In this document: positions 33,224 to 41,673 of the stretch, in pieces
Numbering within the stretch: position 1 is the stretch's first letter
Layout: each line of letters begins with the position of its first letter
Assembly (NCBI GenBank): GCA_903970465.1
Contig: CAJCIO010000189.1
Span: 1 to 54,539 of the forward strand
DNA length: 54,539 bases
Source of the DNA: Gammaproteobacteria bacterium
GTDB lineage: Bacteria > Pseudomonadota > Gammaproteobacteria > Pseudomonadales > Pseudomonadaceae
Reading direction: 5' to 3'
Made by a program: the position numbers and the translations under genes
Notes under the pieces: model-generated
Databases searched by the model: none
Seen by the model: the letters and a program-made list of their open reading frames with translations, nothing else
What the model was told of the DNA's origin: nothing

Positions 33224-33967
33224 TTACGCCTTGCTTTTGCCGCCGTCCGGTACGAAAACATACCCTACGCCCCAGACCGTCTGGATATAACGCGGCTTGG
33301 AAGGGTCCGGTTCGATCATCCGGCGCAGGCGCGAGATCTGCACGTCGATGGAGCGCTCCAGTGCGTCCCATTCACGCCCGCGTGCCAGATTCATCAGCTT
33401 GTCGCGGGTCAAGGGTTCGCGTGCATGCATCACCAGAGCCTTGAGAACCGCAAACTCGCCGGTGGTCAGCATGTGCAATTCATCGCCGCGACGCAGTTCG
33501 CGAGTGGCCAGGGACAGTTCGTAATCACCGAAGGTGACGGACTCGTCCTCGCTGCCGGGCGCACCCGGGACCGGGGCGGATTGGCGACGTAACACGGCTT
33601 TGACCCGTGCCATCAGTTCATCCGGGTTGAATGGCTTGGCCAGGTAATCGTCGGCACCCAGCTCCAGTCCCTTGATACGGCTCAGCTCGTCGCCCTTGGC
33701 GGTCAGCATGATGATCGGGATCTGGTTCTTGGCCGCTCGCAGGCGTCGGCACGCGGACAGACCGTCCTCGCCTGGCAGCATGAGGTCGAGCACGACCAGA
33801 TTGAAGACTTCACGGGTCAGCAGGCGGTCCATTTGCTCGGCATTGGGCACAGCGCGCGCGCGGTAACCCTTGCTGGTGAAGAAACGCTCCAGAAGACTGC
33901 TCAGGCCGGGATCGTCATCGACGATGAGGATTTTGTCGCCTTCAACAGGGAGGACAGTGCTGCTCAT
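33224..33967 (-). CDS. ompR: Response regulator OmpR
   Basis: 247-residue cytosolic regulator partnered with EnvZ. The receiver domain has acidic D18/D19, phosphorylation site D61 (VVLDLMLPGEDG), T89 region (MLTAKG) and K111 (LAKPFN). The C-terminal winged-helix OmpR domain covers about residues 145-240 (LTTGEFAVLKALVMHAREPLTRDKL ... YIQTVWGVGYVF). AGGAG lies 6 nt before the ATG. Called AmgR in P. aeruginosa. Divergent from tex. Confidence 0.96.
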   Translation of the reverse strand: MSSTVLPVEGDKILIVDDDPGLSSLLERFFTSKGYRARAVPNAEQMDRLLTREVFNLVVLDLMLPGEDGLSACRRLRAAKNQIPIIMLTAKGDELSRIKGLELGADDYLAKPFNPDELMARVKAVLRRQSAPVPGAPGSEDESVTFGDYELSLATRELRRGDELHMLTTGEFAVLKALVMHAREPLTRDKLMNLARGREWDALERSIDVQISRLRRMIEPDPSKPRYIQTVWGVGYVFVPDGGKSKA

Positions 33968-34111
33968 GAATAGCTCCTATGATCTCGGCGCGCATTATGG
34001 CTTAGCTGCAAGCCGCTGTGCCGAGTGCATTGTTAGCAGATTTTTCCTGATCCGCCATCCTGACATATCTCGCAGGTAAACCGGCAATCCCCCCAAGGGC
34101 TTATGGGTGGT

Positions 34112-34117
34112 TATAAT
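34112..34117 (+). promoter_or_regulatory. -10 box, probable tex promoter
   Basis: Perfect TATAAT in the ompR-tex divergent region, 92 nt before the tex start. I could not find a good -35 box at 17 bp, so activity is uncertain. Confidence 0.4.
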
Positions 34118-34208
34118 GCCGGCCGCTAGCGTCAGGCTCCGAGGCCTGGCGAGGATGGTTCGCCCGCTAAAAGCGGGGCTCTGCATTAACAATAGGTCAG
34201 GTGGTCTA

Positions 34209-36530
34209 ATGGACAGTATCAACAGCCGCATTGCCGAAGAACTCGGCGTCCGCCCTCAACAGGTCGAAGCGGCCGTGGCACTACTTGATGAAGGTTCTAC
34301 AGTGCCGTTCATCGCCCGCTATCGCAAAGAAGTCACCGGCAGCCTCGATGACATCCAGTTGCGTCATCTTGAAGAGCGCCTGCGCTACCTGCGCGAACTC
34401 GACGAGCGGCGTATCAGCATCCTCGCCAGTATCGAGGAGCAAGGCAAGCTGACCCCGGAGCTGGCCCGCGACATCAAGCTGGCCGACACCAAGACCCGTC
34501 TCGAAGACCTCTACCTGCCCTATAAGCAGAAGCGTCGCACCAAGGGCCAGATCGCCCTGGAAGCCGGCCTTGGCGAGCTTGCCGACGGTCTGTTCAACGA
34601 CCCGCAACGCGACCCTGAAGCCACTGCCGCCGGTTTCGTCAACGCTGAAAAAGGCGTCGCCGATACCAAGGCCGCACTGGAGGGCGCCAAGTACATCCTC
34701 ATGGAGCGCTTCGCCGAGGATGCCCGCCTGCTCGACAAACTGCGCGGCTTCCTGAAGCAAGAGTCGGTCCTCAGTGCCCGTGTCGTGGCTGGCAAGGTAG
34801 AGGAAGGCGCCAAGTTTCGCGATTACTTCGAGCACGACGAACCCCTCAAGAGCATGCCGTCGCACCGCGCCCTGGCGATTTTCCGTGGTCGTAACGAAGG
34901 CATTCTCAGCTCCGCGCTCAAGGTCGGCGAGGAGTTGCCTGGGACCATGCACCCTTGCGAGGGCATGATCGGCGAGCATTTCGATATCAAGAATCAGAAC
35001 CGCCCAGCCGACAAATGGCTCGGTGAAGTGGTGCGCTGGACCTGGAAGGTCAAGCTCTACAGCCATCTGGAAACCGACCTGCTGGGCGAGCTGCGCGACG
35101 GTGCCGAGACCGAAGCGATCAATGTGTTCGCCCACAATCTGCACGACCTGCTGCTGGCTGCCCCTGCCGGACCGCGCGCCACCCTGGGCCTTGACCCTGG
35201 CCTGCGTACCGGCTGCAAAGTCGCCGTGGTGGACGCCACCGGGAAGATGCTCGATTTCGCTACCGTCTACCCTCACGTGCCGCACAACAAATGGGACCAG
35301 ACCCTCTCCGTGCTGGCCGCGCTCTGTGCCAAGCACTCCGTGGACCTGATCGCCATCGGTAACGGTACCGCCAGTCGCGAAACCGACAAGCTCGCTGCCG
35401 AGCTGATCAAAAAGTATCCGGCCATGGGCATGACCAAGGTGATGGTCTCCGAGGCGGGCGCTTCGGTGTACTCGGCCTCCGAGCTTGCCTCCAGGGAGTT
35501 CCCGGATCTGGATGTATCGATCCGTGGCGCGGTGTCCATTGCCCGCCGCCTGCAGGATCCGCTGGCGGAGCTGGTGAAGATCGACCCGAAATCCATCGGT
35601 GTGGGTCAATACCAGCATGACGTCTCGCAGCTCAAGCTGGCCCGAGGGCTGGACGCCGTGGTCGAAGACTGCGTGAACGCCGTGGGTGTCGACGTCAACA
35701 CCGCTTCCGTGGCGCTGTTGGCGCGGATTTCCGGCCTCAACACCACGCTGGCGCAGAATATCGTCAGCCACCGTGATGCCAACGGCGCCTTCAAGACCCG
35801 CGCAGCACTGAAAAAAGTCAGCCGCCTGGGCGAGAAAACCTTCGAACAGGCCGCCGGCTTCCTGCGGGTCATGAACGGCGACAATCCTCTCGACGCGTCG
35901 GCCGTGCACCCTGAGGCCTATCCGTTGGTGCAGCGGATCGCCGCTGAAACCGACCGTGACATCCGTTCACTGATCGGCGACAGCGGATTCCTCAAGCGTC
36001 TGGACCCGAAAAAATACACCGACGAGACCTTCGGCCTGCCGACCGTGACCGACATTCTCCAGGAACTCGAAAAGCCTGGCCGCGATCCGCGTCCCGAGTT
36101 CAAGACCGCATCCTTCCAGGATGGTGTCGAGGACCTCAAGGACCTGCAGCCGGGGATGATCCTTGAAGGCGTAGTGACCAACGTCACCAATTTCGGCGCC
36201 TTTGTCGACATCGGCGTGCATCAGGACGGCCTGGTGCATATCTCGGCGTTGTCGGAGAAGTTCGTCAAGGACCCTCGCGAAGCGGTCAAGGCCGGGGACG
36301 TGGTCAAGGTCAAGGTCATGGAAGTGGACATTCCGCGCAAGCGCGTGGGCTTGTCGATGCGCATGAGCGACACGCCAGGCGAGAAGATCGATGGCGCCCG
36401 TGGCAGCCGTCCGGGTTCGTCGTCGCGCCAGCAAAGCGCGCCGGCGCGGGCCAAGGAGCCGGCAGCAGCCCCGGTCAACAACGCAATGGCATCCCTGTTC
36501 GCCAATGCCAAACAACTGAAGAAGCGCTGA
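34209..36530 (+). CDS. tex: Transcription accessory protein Tex
   Basis: 773-residue nucleic-acid-binding factor, cytosolic. Start ATG at 34209 (MDSINSRIAEELGVRPQQVEAAV); an open frame back to 34107 has no coding features. Regions in order: Tex N-terminal helical domain, YqgF/RuvC-like nuclease fold (ATLGLDPGLRTGCKVAVVDATG near residue 325), helix-hairpin-helix segment (VDVNTASVALLARISGLN), and a C-terminal S1 RNA-binding domain (MILEGVVTNVTNFGAFVDIGVHQDGLVHIS) ending in a basic low-complexity tail. Its stop overlaps the start of the thioesterase gene. Confidence 0.95.
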   Translation: MDSINSRIAEELGVRPQQVEAAVALLDEGSTVPFIARYRKEVTGSLDDIQLRHLEERLRYLRELDERRISILASIEEQGKLTPELARDIKLADTKTRLEDLYLPYKQKRRTKGQIALEAGLGELADGLFNDPQRDPEATAAGFVNAEKGVADTKAALEGAKYILMERFAEDARLLDKLRGFLKQESVLSARVVAGKVEEGAKFRDYFEHDEPLKSMPSHRALAIFRGRNEGILSSALKVGEELPGTMHPCEGMIGEHFDIKNQNRPADKWLGEVVRWTWKVKLYSHLETDLLGELRDGAETEAINVFAHNLHDLLLAAPAGPRATLGLDPGLRTGCKVAVVDATGKMLDFATVYPHVPHNKWDQTLSVLAALCAKHSVDLIAIGNGTASRETDKLAAELIKKYPAMGMTKVMVSEAGASVYSASELASREFPDLDVSIRGAVSIARRLQDPLAELVKIDPKSIGVGQYQHDVSQLKLARGLDAVVEDCVNAVGVDVNTASVALLARISGLNTTLAQNIVSHRDANGAFKTRAALKKVSRLGEKTFEQAAGFLRVMNGDNPLDASAVHPEAYPLVQRIAAETDRDIRSLIGDSGFLKRLDPKKYTDETFGLPTVTDILQELEKPGRDPRPEFKTASFQDGVEDLKDLQPGMILEGVVTNVTNFGAFVDIGVHQDGLVHISALSEKFVKDPREAVKAGDVVKVKVMEVDIPRKRVGLSMRMSDTPGEKIDGARGSRPGSSSRQQSAPARAKEPAAAPVNNAMASLFANAKQLKKR

Positions 36531-36913
36531 TGGATCTGCCTGAAGAGTTCACTCAGAGCGCCTACAGCCAGCTCCTTGGCTGCAGGGTGGTGCAATTGGG
36601 CGAGGGCGTCGCGCAAGTTGCGATGACTCTGGAGCCCGAGTTGCGCAATCGCTTGGGCAAGCTCCATGGCGGGGCAATGTTCAGTCTGGTGGACGTCGCC
36701 ATGGGCCTGGCGTGTTCGACCTCCCACGGTTTCGACAAGCAAAGCGTGACCCTGGAGTGCAAGATCAACTACATTCGCGCTGTCGCGGATGGCGAGGTGG
36801 TGTGCACGGCCAAGGTTATTCATGGCGGGCGCCGCACCCTTGTGGTCGACGCCGAAGTGCTTCAGGGCGACAAATTGATGGCAAAGGCGCAAGCAACCTT
36901 CGCCGCTCTCTAG
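36530..36913 (+). CDS. PaaI-family hotdog thioesterase
   Basis: 127-residue acyl-CoA or aryl-CoA thioesterase of the hotdog fold. Characteristic motif is the central helix LGKLHGGAMFSLVDVAMGLA, with HGG at the substrate loop, followed by strands VTLECKINYIRAVADGEVVCTAKV and RRTLVVDAEV. Its ATG overlaps the tex stop (TGATG), so it is translationally coupled to tex. Substrate unknown; there is no phenylacetate pathway nearby. Confidence 0.88.
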   Translation: MDLPEEFTQSAYSQLLGCRVVQLGEGVAQVAMTLEPELRNRLGKLHGGAMFSLVDVAMGLACSTSHGFDKQSVTLECKINYIRAVADGEVVCTAKVIHGGRRTLVVDAEVLQGDKLMAKAQATFAAL

Positions 36914-37097
36914 CTCGTTTCGCGCATCTGGGTTAATTTCGACACTGCACTGACATTGTCGGAATTACACCCAGGAGCCGCTAGTCATAACTGGCGACGA
37001 GATCGAAACCAGGCGACAACGCCGGTAACTTTCTTCACCCTTGTAGACCGTTATGTCCACCCCCATATTGGGGCGACTGACCGTGAAGGAATTCAAC

Positions 37098-38681
37098 TTG
37101 AGCGACTTTCTCAAACGCCGCCTGGAACTGCTTGGGGCGCCTGCCAATCTTCCTCTGCTTCAGCAGTGCCTGCACGGTATAGAGCGTGAATGCCTGCGTG
37201 TGACTGCCGAGGGCCGCCTGGCCCAGACGCCACATCCTGAAGGCATGGGTGCCGCGCTGACCCATGAGCAAATCACGACGGATTATTCGGAGTCGCTGTT
37301 GGAGTTCATCACTCCGGCATTGGCCGACCCGGCGCAGACTCTACAAAGTCTGGAAAAAATTCATCGCTATGCTTACAGCAAACTGGGCAACGAGCTGTTG
37401 TGGAGCCCGTCGATGCCCTGCGCGCTGCCGGCCGAACAGGATATTCCGATCGCGTACTACGGTACGTCCAACATCGGCCAGCTCAAGTATGTCTACCGCC
37501 AGGGTCTGGCCCTGCGCTACGGCCGCACCATGCAGTGCATTGCCGGTATTCATTACAACTTCTCGGTACCCGATGCGCTGTGGCCTTTGCTCAAGAATGC
37601 CGAGGGCGCTGACGGTAGCGATCGCGACTACCAGTCGGCTGCCTATATCGGCCTGATCCGCAACTTCCGCCGTTACAGCTGGTTGCTGATGTACCTTTTC
37701 GGCGCCTCGCCGGCACTTGATGCAGGTTTCCTGCGTGGCCGCGCGCATCAGCTTGAACAGCTGGATGCCGAAACGCTTTACCTGCCTTATGCCACCAGCT
37801 TGCGCATGAGCGACCTGGGTTATCAGAGCAACGCCCAGGCGGGGTTGACGCCTTGCTACAACGATCTGGCCAGCTACACCGACAGCTTGCGCCTGGCCGT
37901 GGCCACGCCTTATGCGCCATACGTCGAAGTGGGCACGCACAAGGATGGCGAGTGGGTACAACTCAACACCAACATCCTGCAGATCGAAAACGAGTACTAC
38001 TCCAATATCCGCCCCAAGCGCGTGACCTATACCGGCGAGCGGCCGATCCAGGCCTTGCAGGCCCGCGGTGTGCAGTACGTGGAAGTGCGTTGCCTGGACA
38101 TCAACCCGTTCCTGCCGACCGGGGTGGATCTGACTGAGGCCCGATTCCTCGATGCATTCCTGCTGTTCTGTGCGCTGGAAGAAAGCCCGCAGATCGCCAC
38201 GCTGGAATGTGGTAATTGCACCAACAACTTCCTCACGGTGGTCAAGGAAGGCCGCCGTCCGGGCCTGCAACTGCAGCGCGACGGTGCACCCATCGGGCTC
38301 AAAGAGTGGGCGGACGAGTTGCTGGAGCGCATTCAGCCACTGGCAGAGTTGCTCGATCGCAGCCATGGCAGCGATGCCCATGGCAAGGCCTTGGCGGCCC
38401 AGACTGCCAAGGTTGCCGATCCATCCCTGACGCCATCGGCCAAAGTGCTGGCGAGCATGGCTGAGCACAAGGAAGGTTTCGCGCAGTTCTCGCTACGTCA
38501 GAGCAATGCCCACGCCGACACGCTGCGGGGCAACCCTTTGAGCGTCGAAGAGCAGGCCGCGTTCGAAACGACGGCGCGGGAGTCCATTGCTCGTCAGGCG
38601 GAGTTGGAACAGACCGAGGTGGGGGATTTCGATCTGTTCGTCGCCTCATATCAAGCGAGTATTCTGGCCATCAGTCAGTGA
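37098..38681 (+). CDS. gshA: Glutamate-cysteine ligase
   Basis: First step of glutathione synthesis. 527 residues from TTG at 37098, chosen because AAGGA (37086-37090) lies 7 nt before it and the resulting N-terminus (LSDFLKRRLELLGAPANLPLLQQCLHGIERECLRV) fits the proteobacterial family. An ATG at 37053 in the same frame is possible but has no ribosome-binding site. Conserved segments: ITTDYSESLLEFITPA, LWSPSMPC, IAYYGTSNIGQLKYVYR, CIAGIHYNFS. ChaC elsewhere in the window degrades the product. Confidence 0.95.
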   Translation: MSDFLKRRLELLGAPANLPLLQQCLHGIERECLRVTAEGRLAQTPHPEGMGAALTHEQITTDYSESLLEFITPALADPAQTLQSLEKIHRYAYSKLGNELLWSPSMPCALPAEQDIPIAYYGTSNIGQLKYVYRQGLALRYGRTMQCIAGIHYNFSVPDALWPLLKNAEGADGSDRDYQSAAYIGLIRNFRRYSWLLMYLFGASPALDAGFLRGRAHQLEQLDAETLYLPYATSLRMSDLGYQSNAQAGLTPCYNDLASYTDSLRLAVATPYAPYVEVGTHKDGEWVQLNTNILQIENEYYSNIRPKRVTYTGERPIQALQARGVQYVEVRCLDINPFLPTGVDLTEARFLDAFLLFCALEESPQIATLECGNCTNNFLTVVKEGRRPGLQLQRDGAPIGLKEWADELLERIQPLAELLDRSHGSDAHGKALAAQTAKVADPSLTPSAKVLASMAEHKEGFAQFSLRQSNAHADTLRGNPLSVEEQAAFETTARESIARQAELEQTEVGDFDLFVASYQASILAISQ

Positions 38682-38704
38682 CCTTGCCGCGCTGATACTG
38701 ACGT

Positions 38705-38773
38705 CTTCGCGGGCAGAGCCCGCCCCACAGGCTGATCGCGAATTCTCTGTGGGAGCGGGCTCTGCCCGTGAAG
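38705..38773. repeat. REP pair between gshA and rimK
   Basis: CTTCGCGGGCAGAGCCCGC faces GCGGGCTCTGCCCGTGAAG, with GCCCCACAG / CTGTGGGAGC next to the spacer. It lies between the convergent 3' ends of gshA and rimK and at one end of a segment that I suspect is inverted relative to other pseudomonads. Confidence 0.88.
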
Positions 38774-38797
38774 GCGTCAATGACATCGGCGGGTATT

Positions 38798-39703
38798 TCA
38801 GCCCTTGCCCTTGGTCCGTGTCAGCCCGGGCTCGGCATTTTTCTCGATGTGCTCGATGATCATGCAGGCGACGTTTTTGCCGGTAGTGGTTTCGATCCCT
38901 TCAAGCCCTGGCGACGAATTGACCTCCATCACCAGCGGGCCATGATTGGAACGCAGGATATCGACCCCGGCAACGCCCAGCCCCATGACCTTGGCCGCAC
39001 GAATGGCGGTCATGCGCTCTTCGGGGGTGATCTTGATCAAGCTGGCGGTACCGCCGCGGTGCAGGTTGGAGCGAAATTCCCCCGGCTTGGCCTGGCGCTT
39101 CATCGAAGCCAGGACCTTGTCACCGACCACGAAGCAGCGGATATCGGCGCCACCGGCTTCCTTGATGTATTCCTGCACCATGATGTTCTGCTTGAGCCCC
39201 ATGAAAGCCTCGATCACCGACTCGGCAGCCTTGGTGGTCTCGCACAGCACCACGCCGATGCCTTGGGTGCCCTCGAGTACCTTGATCACCAGCGGCGCGC
39301 CGTTGACCATCTGGATCAGATCTGGAATGTCATCAGGGGAGTGGGCAAAGCCAGTGACCGGCAGGCCGATACCCCGGCGCGACAGCAACTGCAGCGAACG
39401 CAGCTTGTCCCGTGATCGGGCGATGGCAACCGACTCGTTGAGGGGATAGACGCCCATCATCTCGAACTGGCGCAGCACGGCGCAGCCATAGAAGGTCACC
39501 GAAGCGCCAATCCGCGGAATCACTGCATCGAAGCCTTCCAGAGGCTTGCCACGGTAGTGGATCTGCGGTTTGTGGCTGGCGATATTCATATAGGCGCGCA
39601 GGGTGTCGACCACCACCATTTCATGGCCCCGCTCGATTCCTGCTTCAACCAGACGACGAGTGGAATACAGACGCGGATTTCGCGAAAGCACAGCGATCTT
39701 CAT
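38798..39703 (-). CDS. rimK: Ribosomal protein S6 glutamate ligase
   Basis: ATP-grasp ligase that adds glutamates to the C-terminus of ribosomal protein S6, affecting translation. 301 residues from ATG at 39703 (MKIAVLSRNPRLYSTRRLVEAG). ATP-grasp features include PLVIKVLEGTQGIGVVLCE, MVQEYIKEAGGADIRCFVVGDKV and the metal/nucleotide segment LVMEVNSSPGLEGIE. It overlaps rimB by 4 nt, so the two are co-translated. The longer open frame to 40027 just runs into rimB. Confidence 0.96.
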   Translation of the reverse strand: MKIAVLSRNPRLYSTRRLVEAGIERGHEMVVVDTLRAYMNIASHKPQIHYRGKPLEGFDAVIPRIGASVTFYGCAVLRQFEMMGVYPLNESVAIARSRDKLRSLQLLSRRGIGLPVTGFAHSPDDIPDLIQMVNGAPLVIKVLEGTQGIGVVLCETTKAAESVIEAFMGLKQNIMVQEYIKEAGGADIRCFVVGDKVLASMKRQAKPGEFRSNLHRGGTASLIKITPEERMTAIRAAKVMGLGVAGVDILRSNHGPLVMEVNSSPGLEGIETTTGKNVACMIIEHIEKNAEPGLTRTKGKG

Positions 39704-40194
39704 GCAACACCATTGGCAGGGGTAGTAGTAGAAGCCGGAAAGGTCGGCTTGTCTTGAACGTAAGTCACGCCCGGGTTGACCACCAAATGGCCTTGTACCA
39801 GGGCTTTGGAGCCGAGCAGCAAGCGATAACGCATGGCCTTGCGACAGGCCAGAGTAAATTCGACATCCCAGACCCGGTCGCCCAGGGCGAGGGTGGTCTT
39901 GATGACGTAGCGCGTCTGCGCGTGGCCATTGGAGCTTTTGATGGTTTTCATCGCCACCAGCGGCGCCTCGCAACGGCGGTGACGCAATTGCACCACCGTG
40001 CCCAGGTGCGCATTGAAACGCACCCATGTTTCACCCTGACGCTCGAAGGTTTCGATCTCCGTCGCGTGCAGGCTCGAGGTGCTGGCGCCGGTGTCGATCT
40101 TGGCGCGCAGGCCGGCCACGCCAAGTTCAGGCAAGGCCACCCACTCGCGCAGGCCAATCACAGTCAGATGGTCAAATGTCTTCAAGGGGATCAA
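39700..40194 (-). CDS. rimB: RimB-type retropepsin-like protease
   Basis: 164 residues by the longest plausible frame (TTG at 40194); a TTG at 40185 giving LKTFDHLTVIGLREWVALP is equally plausible and neither has a clear Shine-Dalgarno. The aspartic protease motif is GLRAKIDTGASTSSLHA, with D-T-G. It belongs to the family often labelled ATP-dependent zinc protease (PF05618). In P. fluorescens, rimA-rimB-rimK form a unit controlling S6 modification (knowledge). Here rimB-rimK overlap by 4 nt, and I saw no credible rimA upstream. Confidence 0.85.
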   Translation of the reverse strand: MIPLKTFDHLTVIGLREWVALPELGVAGLRAKIDTGASTSSLHATEIETFERQGETWVRFNAHLGTVVQLRHRRCEAPLVAMKTIKSSNGHAQTRYVIKTTLALGDRVWDVEFTLACRKAMRYRLLLGSKALVQGHLVVNPGVTYVQDKPTFPASTTTPANGVA

Positions 40195-40377
40195 CCGCAG
40201 AAAGGGTCAGGAACAGGTTGCTGCATAAATCAGAGCCCGAGGTGTTTAAGACCGACCATGGGCTGATCAATTCAACCCAGCATAGTCTGCTCGGCGCACT
40301 CTAAACGGAACGCCTGCCGCTTGCATCCGCCGTGTAGGGTAGTAGAGTTCCAGCATGTTTCAGAATGAGGTGAAGTC

Positions 40378-40779
40378 GTGGCACAGAAACAGGCCGAAGA
40401 AGAAAGGATCCGTCTGGACAAGTGGCTATGGGCCGCGCGTTTCTACAAGACCCGCTCGCTGGCCAAGGCCGCGATTGAAAGTGGCAAGGTGCACTGCCGG
40501 GGCGAGCGCTGCAAGCCCGGCAAGGAGCCTCATGTGGGCGACGAGATCGCCGTGCGAGTGGGATTCGAGGAGCGCACCGTGGTAGTCAAGGCACTGTCCG
40601 ATGTGCGGCGGGGTGCTCCCGAGGCGCAGTTGCTTTATGCTGAGACCGAGCAGAGTATTGCCAGACGCGAACAAGCGGCGGCGATGCGCAAGGCGGGCGG
40701 TCTGGGTGTTGAAACCGATGGGCGGCCGAGCAAAAAGCAGCGTCGGCAACTCCATCAATTGTTCGGCAGCCGTGACTAG
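40378..40779 (+). CDS. hslR: Ribosome-associated heat shock protein Hsp15
   Basis: 133-residue S4-domain RNA-binding protein that rescues stalled 50S subunits carrying nascent chains. Start GTG at 40378 with GAGGTGA (40367-40373) 4 nt before it. S4 motif: RLDKWLWAARFYKTRSLAKAAIESGKVHCRGERCKPGKEPHVGDEI. Basic C-terminal tail (SKKQRRQLHQLFGSRD). Its stop codon shares the palindrome CTAG (40776-40779) with the stop of the convergent PAP2 gene. Confidence 0.95.
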   Translation: MAQKQAEEERIRLDKWLWAARFYKTRSLAKAAIESGKVHCRGERCKPGKEPHVGDEIAVRVGFEERTVVVKALSDVRRGAPEAQLLYAETEQSIARREQAAAMRKAGGLGVETDGRPSKKQRRQLHQLFGSRD

Positions 40780-41573
40780 CCGCTGACCACGCTGAGGCGG
40801 CGCAGTATCGGGATGTGCTCGAGCAGCTTGAATACCGGATTGCTGAGGGTGCTCAGCAAGGCGGTAGCTTTGGCGAGATACGGCGTGTAGAAGCCCCAGC
40901 CCAGCGCCAGCAATGCCATCAGTACGCCGCCGATGTAATCGTCCTGGCCCCAATGCGCGCCAGCCACCAGGCGTGGCAGGCTGAACAGCACCACGAGGCC
41001 CCAGATCACCACGTGTTGGCTGCTACGACGAGCGAACAAGCTCATGAACATGGCCCAGATCAACAGTACCGAGGCGTGATCGCCCGGGAAGCTCTGGTTG
41101 GATTCATCCTTGAGCTCCAGATGTTTGTTGATGTGCGGATAGAGGTTTTCGAGGCGCACTGCGTCTGGCACCACCAGCGAAGGGCTGCTGTGCTGCCACC
41201 CCAAGTGGTCGCAAACCCATGAAAACAGTGCACGAATGACCAGCAGCGCTACCATCATGGCAATAATGCCCAAGGCCGCCTGACGTACCTGGCTTCGTTC
41301 GAAGACGTAGTCGCCGCGAATCAACAGGATCAGCAGGATCAGCCCGACCACAATATCGAACGGGCGCATGCTGCCCACAGCCCAGATCGAACGCCAGACG
41401 GTGTTGGTTGCCAAAGGTTGGTTGAGCAAGTGAAACAAGCCGACATCGAACGCGGTAAACAGCTCTTTACCTGCGGGCAACAGCCACAGGCCCAGCAGGA
41501 CAAGCGCGGCGACGTTGCACGTCACCAAAGCTCTGATGTTCCATCTTGCTTGGAACAGAGCGGGTTTGTTCAT
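40776..41573 (-). CDS. PAP2-family membrane phosphatase
   Basis: 265-residue inner-membrane protein from the ATG at 41573 (MNKPALFQARWNIRALVTC), with about six hydrophobic segments. The PAP2 active-site blocks are SFPGDHASVLLIW and RLVAGAHWGQDDYIGG, with the catalytic histidine and aspartate. It probably dephosphorylates a lipid pyrophosphate or lipid A-type substrate at the periplasmic side, which is inference. The gene lies between hslR (convergent) and hslO (divergent). Confidence 0.88.
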   Translation of the reverse strand: MNKPALFQARWNIRALVTCNVAALVLLGLWLLPAGKELFTAFDVGLFHLLNQPLATNTVWRSIWAVGSMRPFDIVVGLILLILLIRGDYVFERSQVRQAALGIIAMMVALLVIRALFSWVCDHLGWQHSSPSLVVPDAVRLENLYPHINKHLELKDESNQSFPGDHASVLLIWAMFMSLFARRSSQHVVIWGLVVLFSLPRLVAGAHWGQDDYIGGVLMALLALGWGFYTPYLAKATALLSTLSNPVFKLLEHIPILRRLSVVSG

Positions 41574-41673
41574 AAAATACCTCGAATGGCAGAGCTCGCA
41601 AGCGCGGAGCGCATGTAACAAAAATTGTTTTGCTGACTATACATTTTGTCATAAATATCAGATACCCAGACCT

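Noticed and set aside
34281..35909. 542-codon open frame antisense to tex
   Set aside because: Complement of a strongly biased coding region; no motif, no start signal. The tex frame is full-length and has its domains.
40195..40377. Small frames on the minus strand upstream of rimB (29 codons beginning MLELYYPTRR and shorter)
   Set aside because: No Shine-Dalgarno site, rich in rare features and not similar to RimA; likely chance.
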